Assembly: GCA_977006965.1 (NCBI GenBank)
Contig: OZ345369.1
Span: 744,001 to 808,000 of the forward strand
Length of the DNA: 64,000 nt
Reading direction: 5' to 3'
DNA from: Phymatolithon calcareum
Taxonomy: Eukaryota; Rhodophyta; Florideophyceae; Hapalidiales
Shown piece by piece: positions 10,736 to 19,954 of this stretch. A program made the translations under genes and the position numbers. The notes beneath the pieces are model-generated. The model saw nothing but the letters and a program-made list of their open reading frames with translations, did not search any database and had not been told where the DNA came from. How positions within the stretch are numbered: the stretch's first letter is position 1; each line of letters opens with the position of its first letter.

Positions 10736-12615
10736 TCATACGCTTCGTTCACCAGGTGTAGCCCAGATCTCCTCCTCGGGCTGCCCCCTTGGGATACCCG
10801 GTAAAGCTCGATGTGCCTTGCCGACATGAACCTCCATTTCGACAAACTCAGCAAATGCGTTCTCTTCAGTGCAATGTGCACGCTGAGAACGTAACATGTT
10901 TCGCACATTAGGGCGAAGCCCTTGCATGAACCTTGTGATGAGCTCTTTCTGGTTGTACACTCCTAGGATTACGCGTGCTTTAGCCGCTATGCGGTCGGCA
11001 AACTTTTGCTCGTCTTCTCCCGGCTCTTGAACGATGCGATCGAGAGCGTTCATGGCATCCTCCAGATACTCATCCTTGGCGTACGTTCGCAAGAACCAGT
11101 TCACTGCCGCAGGCCAATTGTCGAATTCGCCAAGCTGGGCCACACCGTCTTCACGGTTCGCATCGAAAGCTTCTTTTGCAGTCCCGTCAAGAAAGTTAGG
11201 ACAAATAAGGAGGCCTGCGCCTTCCGCGATGCCATTGGTGTCGCACTGTCGCTTGAAGACCGAGAGGAACTGGATGATTGCTATCGGATTCTTGCCGTCG
11301 AAAACGTATTTCGACATTGTCGAATCAAGGCGGCGGGTGTTAAAACCGACGTTACGGGTCACGTCCTTACCCTCCGATGGGTTTAAGTTATTGAACCGGT
11401 ACCGCCTGTACGACAGGAGCTCTGCGAACATGTCATCACTAGGGACAATCTCTCGAACGCTTCTCTTCCTCGGCCCTTTCCAAGGTCTGCGGCGGCGTTC
11501 GATCTCTTCCAGATCCGAACTGGATCCGGCGGAGTCGAGGGCATCGGCCCTGTACCGCTCTCTGCGGCGCCGATCTCTTGCACGTTGGTGCTTGGACGCC
11601 CGGCGACTCCGTCGGCCATGATTCGAGTCCGAACTCAGTTGGCTCCAGGAGGAAGTGCTCGAAACATCACCGTCCGACGGTGGACTGGCAGGGCCGTGTT
11701 CTGCTTTCGACCCCTTCCGTGATCTGGAAGCCGACTTTCTCCTCTCGAAGCGCGGCGCTTTCGGACGGCGAGCAGCGTCCAGGAACGGTAGGGTTCCAGT
11801 CTCTTCAACAGGGAAACGTACTGAAGTGCTTCGGCGGCTGATGAGACCGCGGATGGCGGTAATGTCGGCATCAAGACGAGAGGTTTCAGCATTTAGCTCC
11901 TGTAGCATCTTATGCATGATACTGGCACGGATCCTGTCTTCCAGACCTTGTGTGAAACGTTGAACCTCGGCCGCGATGAGATTGACGTACAGCTGATCCG
12001 GTTGTTCCGGCCATTGAAAGACAGAGGGGCCCCAGAACCAGAACCAAATGGTTGACTCTTCCCACGTGTAGGACAATCCACGGGTACTGTGGGTGGTAAG
12101 GTGTACATCGAGTGGTCAGGCTTAGAGGTCATCTCGGCCCGGTGCGTTGCAGGAATATGAATCCCGGGGGGAAGTGTCGATGGTGTCTGCTGGCCATGTG
12201 AGGCATACGCCATGGTCGAGGGAGCAGGGGTGTATGGCACCCTATGGGGTTGACCATGAGAAGCGATTGTGGGTCCTGTATTCACTGGAGGGGCTTGATC
12301 AGGGTCCGAAATTGAGTCCGAAAGGTGGCCTCGATCTTGGTTATTGACAGTGGGACCGCAAGAATCTGCGGCAATGGTCGAGGCTGGGGCTCGGTTAGTC
12401 GCCCCTTATGATCTATTTTCCGTGGCTAAAGGACTGCGTGGTCCACATACCGGAGTTATCCGGTCTGCCAGGGTCGGTGCCGAGGCGAGTGCAGCAATTG
12501 AACTAGTAGCACGCCTGGCCCGAGTTTGATATCCGCTCGTCGTTGTCGGGGGACGAGAAGATGTGGATGAGACCGTGCGGCGCGGTCTCGAAGATGGTTC
12601 TTTCGAAATAACCAT
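10736..12615 (-). pseudogene. Gag of the LTR retrotransposon, broken
   Basis: Gag starts at an ATG at 12613-12615, 88 bases inside the 5' LTR. The first 69 codons, rich in Ser, Arg and Thr, end at a TAA near 12406. The same frame reopens and runs to about 12020, where a frame shift leads into the 446-codon stretch 12076-10736. That stretch carries an Arg/Ser-rich linker and a capsid-like domain of the retrotransposon gag type. The domain runs from YVFDGKNPIAIIQFL through WPAAVNWFLRTYAKDEYL to FMQGLRPNVRNML, close to the family consensus. A further shift near 10740 separates the capsid from the zinc-knuckle region. At least three lesions make it non-functional as it stands. Confidence 0.85.
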
Positions 12616-12683
12616 TATATTTCAACTCCGTTTCATTGCGGACAGAAGTCCAGCAACCGTTGAGAAATCCTGCCGGTTCGGCC

Positions 12684-12701
12684 TTCTCGGTCGGGAGACC
12701 A
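12684..12701 (-). other. Candidate primer binding site
   Basis: Starting one base inside the 5' LTR, the minus strand reads TGGTCTCCCGACCGAGAA. It begins with TGG, the complement of a tRNA 3' CCA end, as most LTR-element primer sites do. I cannot name the matching tRNA. Confidence 0.45.
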
Positions 12702-12702
12702 C

Positions 12703-13303
12703 TGTAGTGGAATGAACCCCGGAGTCCTGGACTGTAAACAGGACGGGCTGCGCGGTAGAACTCAGTGTGGCAGAGCGAGCGCGTGTAGCCCCGTTAACGT
12801 ATCTGGAACAAACAAACAAACAGACAATCAATCGAACAAACAAACAAACAAACAAAAGAAGAGAAGAGAGAAGTAGAACATATAGAATGAGGAGAGTGAA
12901 AGGGATGCGCGATACACGCGTAGATGAGATGGGCGAAGCAAACCCGAAGCGGCGGTACCTTGGAACCCCCAGCTATGTGTAGGGAGTCAAGAGTTGAAGC
13001 CAAACATGCTTGCAAACGAACAAACGAACAAATGAAGAGAGATATAACTAATAGAAAGAGGAGTAAATGGGATGCGCGATACGCGCGCAGATGAGATGGG
13101 CGAAGCAAACCCGAAACGGCGGCATCTTGGAACCCCCAGCTATGCGTAGGGAGTCAAGAGTTGAAGCCAAATATGCTTGTCCCCTTTACTGTCGACGGCC
13201 GCCACCATGCTATTTGTATGGCGGCTGGAACCCAGATAGGACATGTGTCCAAGAATATCATAAGCTATCTCACCGATTAAAACGTGGACCCCGCTCTACT
13301 ACA
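12703..13303 (-). repeat. LTR (right; 5' LTR of the element)
   Basis: This is the 601-bp partner of 6614-7182, TGTAGTGG to CTCTACTACA. It has the same two internal tandem units and a longer AAAC-rich run near 12808-12856. Substitutions against the left LTR are few, roughly ten by eye outside the microsatellite. It drives transcription toward lower coordinates if active. Confidence 0.93.
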
Positions 13304-13308
13304 CCCGC
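13304..13308. repeat. Target-site duplication CCCGC (right)
   Basis: This is an exact copy of the five bases at 6609-6613. It marks the right edge of the LTR element. Confidence 0.9.
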
Positions 13309-13459
13309 AGTAAAGAAAGAAAGAAAGAGTTGCAAACATCGACTTCCAGAAATTCTTGGATAAGAACTGCGTATATGTGCGACATTATGCACCTTGGCTT
13401 CGCGGCCATGGATTTTTTGTCGTTCTTTTCATACTTTGCGGATAGAGTTGGAGTTAAAT

Positions 13460-14050
13460 GGGGAGCTGTAGACCAAACCGTTCCCTAACACACTTCAGCG
13501 AAGTATGTTTTTTCGCTTATTTTCTGGCTGCCGCCTTACTGTAAGGAAAAAATTAAAATTTTATATAGTACTATTCCGTGTTGTGATAAACATCGCAGAC
13601 AGATTAGTTTTTAAAATTCCGAAGATCCTACGAGTTCCTTTTCTGTATGTCACGCAGTGCGCTTTTTACAATGCTTACATACACAAATCCAAATGTGATT
13701 GGCTCCAGATTCATTTCCCAGCAATGATTTTGAAAAAGGGCCCAAAAATGATGCAATACGAAACGGTGTCTAAATCTGGAAGCAACTGCCTGCAGTGTTC
13801 AGTGCTTGCTTCCGCACACTGTAAACGTATTATGATTCAACATCAAGCATTCAAATGCGCTCAATTTTGAATTCCGTTTTCGCGCAAACCCTTAGCAGCG
13901 TGACAGAAATTAATCGTAATTCATATTTCCTGTGTCCGCATCCTAAAACTAATACCAGAAATCGATTCAGCGCGAAAATCTGGTCCAGAACACTTAAGAA
14001 TCTCTGATTTCTATTTTTAACTTAGGAAACGGTTTGGTCTACAGCTCCTC
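13460..14050. mobile_element. MITE with 29-bp terminal inverted repeats
   Basis: The left end reads GGGGAGCTGTAGACCAAACC and continues GTTCCCTAA. The reverse complement of the right end reads GAGGAGCTGTAGACCAAACC and continues GTTTCCTAA, so two of 29 positions differ. AAAT flanks both ends and may be a 4-bp target duplication. The 591-bp interior is AT-rich. The 121-codon plus frame inside it (13505-13870) does not look like a protein, so this is a non-autonomous DNA element whose superfamily I cannot name. Confidence 0.75.
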
Positions 14051-14242
14051 AAATCCGTCTCAGGTATGGAAATTTCCGCGATTTTATAGAAGGAACTGCT
14101 CTCGCATTACGGCGACGCTGAGCGTTTTTGCATTGTCCAAGCTTCCAGAATCAAACATAGACTAGTTCTGCCCGAAACTTTCAATATGCTTTGTGCAGAT
14201 TGGGCCCTTTGTCCCAAGCTGGCATTTTCGACAATTTCGAGT

Positions 14243-14640
14243 CTACGTGGACACAAGCACATACACTTGTTGTTCTCATTCCACGCTACAGCGTCGCGCG
14301 CAAGATTTACCACGCTTTGACAACCACACTTTCCGGGCATGTTCCTAATACGGATAGTAAAGTCTATGTAGTGCTACCAGATACGGTATCGACGTCCTAG
14401 AGCAATATCCCAAGCATAGCTGGTAGTTACATGGCTACCTATTATAGTGTTTAGAAGCAGTATAAAACTTGGATGCAGCCTCAACATGCGGGAGAAGTAG
14501 AGCAGCCAGAGCAACCATAATAACTACCTAATGATCTGGGGGCAATACTAGATCTTGGAGAATCAAAGTGGCGAAAACTGGCTGAGTTCGTAACAGGTTG
14601 CGAGACTTATCTATACATTGCTCATGTCGACTTCAACCAT
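14243..14640 (+). repeat. Diverged repeat with TATAAAAC block, copy 1
   Basis: This aligns by eye with 14967-15190 and then 15630-15730. Shared anchors are CGCACATAC-like sequence, AAGATTTACCACGC, GGCATGTTCC, the block CAGTATAAAAC, AGAGCAACC, CCATAATA and TTGCGAGACT. Copy 1 has about 70 bases missing from copy 2. No coding frame is shared. The conserved TATAAAAC could be a promoter TATA box, so this may be a duplicated promoter or transposon end. Confidence 0.55.
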
Positions 14641-14966
14641 CGCAATTAGCGAGCCCACCATCGGTCTGTAAGCCAATGACTAAGGACAACGGGGTTGCTA
14701 CGTCACATCTTTGAGACACAAGTTAGTTGTTTTTTAAAAAAACTAATCGGGTGCTTGAGCACTATTTGGTCTTTATCAACCTGTTAAGCCGATTGCGTAA
14801 TATACGTGGTTTTCGCAAGAAGGGCATTGCTGAAACTTCTAGGATGACATTTGCAACTTCTCGAAAGATAATTTTTCCTTAGTGCAAAGGTCAATCAATA
14901 TCCAGGTAACACGAGGCAAAACTACTCGGCCACCAAGTTCCGGTTGGCCCTATATGCAATTACGCT

Positions 14967-15730
14967 TCTACGTCGGACACACGCACATACGCTCGCAGCC
15001 CTCCTTACACGATATTGCGTCGCGTGAAAGATTTACCACGCACATTTTGACTACCATAACTTTGGGGCATGTTCCAATTTTATCTGGTAGGTACATGAGT
15101 ACCTATAATACTTTTTAGAAACAGTATAAAACGCGGTAGCTTCACCATATGGGAGAGTCAAGAGCAACCAGAGCCAGATCAGCCATAATATTTCCGTAAG
15201 ATAATTGCGAACTGTTGGACGAGAAGGAGCAATACGCAATACTTACAAGTACGTATTGCGTATTACAAACGTTTTTGTCGAACGCTCGATGCCATATGGA
15301 CTGCAATACAACATCACCGTCAATATGGATTGCAATACACGTTCTGTCCCCTGAATCACTTCCCGAGCCAGCATGGTTCCTTAAATCTTCGGTCAACCAG
15401 TGACTGATTTTAATCAGCTGGTCCTGGGGCGAACGGAATGCACCATGTTCGCCTGGGGGAATACCAGCCCTCACCGTGGCGTGCCGCACTGGTCGCAGTA
15501 AGGATTGAAATACCTTTCCGAGCAGCAGTACGTGCTGCAATACGAGACGGATCTGCAATACAGTATTGGTATTGCATATTGCAATATATTGCAGTACAAC
15601 TATATCGCGTGGTACCCCTGCTCAGAAGCAGCAATAGCTTCTGGGCTATCAAGGTGGTGATATTTTGGTCAATTCCGTATCAGTTTGCGAGACTCATCTA
15701 CAGTACTTGCCTCTGGATCGCACTCCCGCC
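14967..15730 (+). repeat. Diverged repeat copy 2, split by a MITE
   Basis: This is the second copy of the 14243-14640 repeat. Its matching halves (14967-15190 and 15630-15730) are separated by the GCAATA-rich MITE at 15227-15620, so the MITE inserted after the duplication. It keeps CAGTATAAAAC at about 15121. Confidence 0.5.
15227..15620. mobile_element. GCAATA-rich MITE-like repeat, copy A
   Basis: This matches 63105-63462 over almost its whole length. Both start GGAGCAATACGCAATA, share GGATTGCAATACACGTTCTG and ATACGAGACGGATCTGCA, and end GTGGTACCCCTG. Dense GCAATA/TATTGC motifs recall the subterminal repeats of the hAT element at 52877, which begins CAGGCCTTGGGAGCAATATA. The right end read in reverse (CAGGGGTACCAC) looks hAT-like. 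The left end does not pair with it, so the true boundaries are uncertain. Confidence 0.6.
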
Positions 15731-15739
15731 ACTTTTTAG

Positions 15740-16370
15740 TGTCGCACTAGCACAAAAATATGAGGATTCTGTAGACACGCAATGATGCAGTGGCGCTAGA
15801 AGCTGCAGGAATAGGCGATCTAAATTCCGGTATATGTTTTGCGAGCAGGATGCACGCCATATGCTTCCAGCAAACTCCATGGCTGGAAGGTAATCGGAAG
15901 CCTACTTAAGCAGTTCCCCCTTCGAAGTTTTAGTACAGAGCATCTCCTCATCTCATCAGAGAGATATCACCCCTTTTCAAGATAAACCCAGCCTTATCTT
16001 TACACTCGTAGTGACTACAACTCGAGTGGTCCATTTCTTATATTTTTTTGACAAAAAATGGAGCTTATTGCTTCAGAAAACTTCCTGGGGCGAAAGGTGT
16101 CTTCTTTCGCAAAGTCGGTGTTAAGTCCTACTCCTCTGATTCTTCTCTCTACAGACAAGATCCACGACAGTAAGAAATACAGTCGGTCTTAGTTCTGACG
16201 ACACTCGTACAGCTCTGATTGGCCCGATACTTTGGATCACCGCCCATCCCAAAAACGCTAAACACGGTCAATCGCAGGGAGATACAGGGAGAACGCAAAG
16301 CAAGGTTTGGAGCTTGAACCGCGGCTGTTTCTTGCTTACCCCGCGTTTTTATGCTCTGCATGAGTTATCT
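15740..16370. other. Intergenic
   Basis: I see no gene or clear repeat. It leads into the LINE remnant, and I found no endonuclease domain that would belong to that element. Confidence 0.4.
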
Positions 16371-16374
16371 GGAG

Positions 16375-17737
16375 ATGCGACAGGTGTTCAATCCACACTG
16401 GACTTTCCGCCATGATATAGAATCGGCTATGTTATCGAGCCCACACGGAAAAGCCCCGGGACTGGACCTGGTAAAGAACGAGGTGCTGAAGGTTGACCCA
16501 AAGCTAGCACCAGACTTTTGTTTGCAATAATGGGAAGCGTGGTGTCGATTTTGAACGACCCCCGATGGATTGGAGAGGGACTTAGGTAGTCCCAATCTAC
16601 AAGGCCGGAGACAGTAGCAAACCGAAAAGCTATCGAACAATTTTCCTACTTAGCCATATTCGAAAAACCATCGAAATGGCACTGGAAAAGCTGATACGAC
16701 AAAATTACTAGTCTCATGTCTCCCAGTTGGGATTCCTGAGAATCGAAGGGGCAGAGCTCGTCCTTCTTCAGGCAGAAGGTCTCCGCCTCTAAGGACAGAG
16801 CCATGTTGCTATCCTCGATTTAGAGGCGGCTTATGACTCGGTCCCGAGAGATAAGCTCGCCAAAAGGTTATGAAAGGTCCTCAACCGAAGTATAACCGAG
16901 ATGATTATGCTGTTCCTGGAGCCATCATATATCCAGACGGATGATGGCGAGTAGTTCACCATCGAAATGGGTGTGGCTCAAGGCTCTCCCTTGAGGCCAT
17001 GCCTCTACAATATTATTATGGACATATTAGCCATGGAGCTTGACTCGATTCCTAAAGAAGTGTCAAAAGAGCTTTGCATGCTCTTCTCAGAAGCTGACAG
17101 CTAGGTCAGCGAAGGGACTGCAGGAAATTTTTGACTTGGCATCAAAGTAGGCCCAGGAAAACACTACAAAAACTGTCATTCTGTGGACAAGGGCTACTGT
17201 GAGACTTAGTTTTAACTATCTGAACGGAAGCTGAAAATGCCTGGGCGTAGCAATTACTGAGGAGGTGATCTCAGATTCCAAACTGGTCGAAAGAATCAAG
17301 AAGTCAAAAAATGTCCTCGGAACTCTAAGTCAGCTTGGGTTGTTCACTAAAGGAGTCCACCCGATGTCATCAATAAGGTTGTACAAATCCCTTTTGCAGT
17401 CGAGGTGGGAGAATGCCCTGAATCTGAAACCATGGACGCTCAAAGTAGAGATGCGATCAAGAAGATCTAGTCGATCTTCTTTGGTCAAATATTTGGCAAA
17501 CCTGGAAAAAGGAGCCCGGAAAGGAGCAGAGCAATGAGCCGTATTGTAAAGCGGAAGGACAGAAGAGACATACTAGCACGATTATTCGTGCGACGACTAA
17601 AAAATAGCTTTGAAGGGAAAAACTGCGAAGAGATGATTATGTTTCAAGAACGATTTCTAATGTTGAGGCGCATAAAGAATCTCGCGTCAAAACCGGTACC
17701 AGATCAAGACTACAAGGAGATTCAGACGCAAGATTGA
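16375..17737 (+). pseudogene. LINE (non-LTR) reverse transcriptase remnant
   Basis: Reading across several frames gives reverse-transcriptase motifs in the right order: HGKAPGLDLVKNEVLK (about 16440), AILDLEAAYDSVPRDKL (about 16806), then GVAQGSPLRPCLYNIIMDIL (about 16971). After these come LCMLFSEADS, where the catalytic F/YADD should stand and is no longer intact, and a C-terminal part SDSKLVERIKKSKNVLGTL (from 17268) with two moderately long open frames to 17737. Numerous stops and shifts break it, no endonuclease or gag-like first frame is seen, and it is certainly inactive. The motifs match LINE-type rather than LTR-type reverse transcriptases. Confidence 0.8.
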
Positions 17738-19954
17738 ATTTGCCCTTCGACAAAGTAAACCGACACCTCTCCACGGCGGCAAATGAAACCCAGGCCAGCA
17801 CAAACCTCAAGCACTACCGAAGGCAACAGATCTAGAAGCCGCCACTTAAGCTGAAAAAGACAAAAAACGCCCTACCCTGCTTGTGCTTAAAGTCAAGGAG
17901 ATACAGGACCCTAGCCATGAAATTGTCATTTGGAACATTCCCGCCCATGAGCACCTGGGAGCTCTAGAACTTACAGGGCAAACTGCAAAAGATGCTATCG
18001 AAGATATCAAGACAGGCCTATCAAAAGACGAGCTATCATCCGAAGCAAATGCCTGCACAAGGAGAGCACTTGATATAGTCCTTGTCATGTTTCAAGCAGC
18101 GAAGGCTTCTGCCGAAACATGAAGTCGTCCGGTCCACTTCCCGTTGACTACGCGTGACATATTTCCCACTCGAGGTCCAATTATGGGCCCCAGCAAGGTT
18201 TTGGTACTCCACCACTGGTGGCCACCAGATCGTGTCGCACCCTACCATGCAATCTTTCAACCAAGAAAGACCCTGTAAGTGGCCCTATGGCCTTCGCAAA
18301 GTTGCCCCAAGTTTCTGCGGACGCGTTGGTAACGTTTAAAAAAATTCCCACGCTTCTTATTCTTCTTTGGACCACCGCCCCTGTGGTCCACATAGATGAA
18401 GAGCCTCGATCAAGGACCGCGGTGCACGTCAACTGCGAATATGTCCTGCAATAGTCACGCTTGCTTCCAGACGCTTTGTTAATTTTCCACTGCCGAGAAT
18501 TCTATAGAAAGTCACCTGCAAGTGACTGCATGCAGCACCGTTTTGCAAAACTTTGTCAGATGCAGGGTTTTCACTAGACCACATAGTACCGTAACGCTGA
18601 CAAAGCGGTTCATGTACTCACTGTTGACGCAGCGTCATTTAAGTCATGTTGCTGAATGACGCGCTAGATCATCTAGGGGCATACTCTCCCAATAATCTTG
18701 AAAATAGCTAGGCAAATTTCGACCGTGATTCCCATAGCTGGCTAAGTCGCCGTTATTGTGAAATAAAATGCTAGTAAGGCATTGTGTGATATTTCACGGC
18801 CGCCGAATTACAATCACTGTCTTTCGAAGGGATTCCACGGACTGAAAATGAAGTACGAACATGAGCGACTGACGCCATCAGCTGACCGCGTCAGTCTTCC
18901 ATGTTCGTAGTGTACGTTTTTCCTCGGAATGCTTCTTTTGGTCACCTTGAGCAGTGCGCCGCACCTCATTGCAGCGGATGCTCTCAAGTTTGATGTTTTC
19001 CTCACAGAGTACACGAGAACGGCGTCACTCCACCGGGTGCACCGATTTAGTGTCCAGCCGACTCATAAGTTATGACCAAACTGCTCGATACTCCATTAAA
19101 TAAGAAACTTCTATTTAGCTCTATCGTAATGGCATCAGTTACATGTAACGTGTAACTGATTCTACTACGATAGAGATAAGTAATGAAATGTCTGCCATAA
19201 TTCAAAAAAAATTTCGAAACTGTTGACGTTAAATTAGAAATTTCTAAATTCGTATCGCTCTGGAAACGAGTTTCGCTGCGCATCCTGCAGCACGTATCAT
19301 ATCGAGGGGGTTCTACGTGTCGTGGCATAGCCTGCACGATCTTATTCTTGTCACAATTTTTCCATTACTGTAAAGTGTAATGAGCCGTAGAGAGAAAGTA
19401 CGTACGTAATCAGCTCTTAAAATTTGCAATTTCTCAGCCAGCTCTGTACAGTGCGTCGGGATCGCTGTCGTTCACCGTGGGAAAATGCCCATATAAAGCG
19501 CAAAAAATCAAAGTTGCCTTGTCCCACTTGAAGGGGACGCCGATACGTGGACTGCCACGTTGCTTTTTGATTCGCACGACACGCTCTACCACGTGGTGCC
19601 TGGTAGGGTCGCCGGGCACGCACATACGATCATCGCGATGGCCCTGGTGCCCCCAAAAGTTGTCAACTTCGGATCCCAATGTGGTCCAAATTTTATTTTA
19701 GCGATAGCTCTCGAACTCCCGCCCGTACGTATCCTTACGACTTTCGCTGACTGCTGCACAGTAATCGTGGCTGCCTCCTTCCCGCATCACGACACCATTG
19801 CGTTCCGACTGATTCCCTTTCGGCCGGCTGTAGAGCCCTCGTCCACCTTCTCCGAACTACCTTCCCAGCTTACCGAATCTGCTGCGCCGCGCCGCACTGC
19901 CTGCCGAGCGCGCAGGTCGCGATCCCTCCCGCTGCCCTAAAGCTGCGGTGCGCC
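17738..19954. other. Intergenic upstream of NADPH oxidase 2
   Basis: No gene is supported. An 80-codon plus frame at 17883-18122 reads like plausible protein but has no recognisable motif and lies just after the LINE remnant, so it may be part of it. A 57-base hairpin lies at 19119-19175. CATATAAA at about 19489 could be a TATA box, but it is 460 bases from the NADPH oxidase ATG. Confidence 0.4.
19119..19175. repeat. Perfect two-stem hairpin
   Basis: The outer stem is CTCTATCGTA with TACGATAGAG (10 of 10). The inner stem is ATCAGTTACA with TGTAACTGAT (10 of 10). A symmetric 5/5 internal loop separates the stems and the loop is 7 bases. It could be a small foldback element core, a structured RNA or a terminator; nothing around it decides. 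Confidence 0.7.

Larger units (their letters stand above)
6614..13303 (-). mobile_element. Non-autonomous LTR retrotransposon
   Basis: This 6.7-kb element has LTRs at 6614-7182 and 12703-13303, both starting TGTAG and ending CTACA, inside a perfect CCCGC target duplication. The coding strand is minus: a polypurine tract abuts the LTR at 7183 and a candidate primer site lies one base inside the LTR at 12702. Reading minus, it holds gag (from 12615), a degenerate zinc knuckle (about 10314-10355) and an aspartic protease with a DTGAG active site (about 9754), all in Ty3/gypsy-like order. From about 9420 to 7183 I find no reverse transcriptase, RNase H or integrase. A long open stretch lies instead on the plus strand (7313-8224). 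The LTRs look about 98% identical, while gag and protease carry several stops and shifts. The element was probably defective before it moved and was mobilised in trans. Confidence 0.92.

Noticed and set aside
12684-12701. Primer site taken from the middle of tRNA-Asp (GGGAGACC similarity)
   Set aside because: The match is only about nine bases and could be chance; a normal CCA-end primer fits the TGG start.
19560-19940. 126-codon plus frame directly upstream of NADPH oxidase 2 as a gene
   Set aside because: Composition follows GC-rich leader DNA, no motif is present, and the frame ends just before the oxidase ATG; more likely 5' leader.
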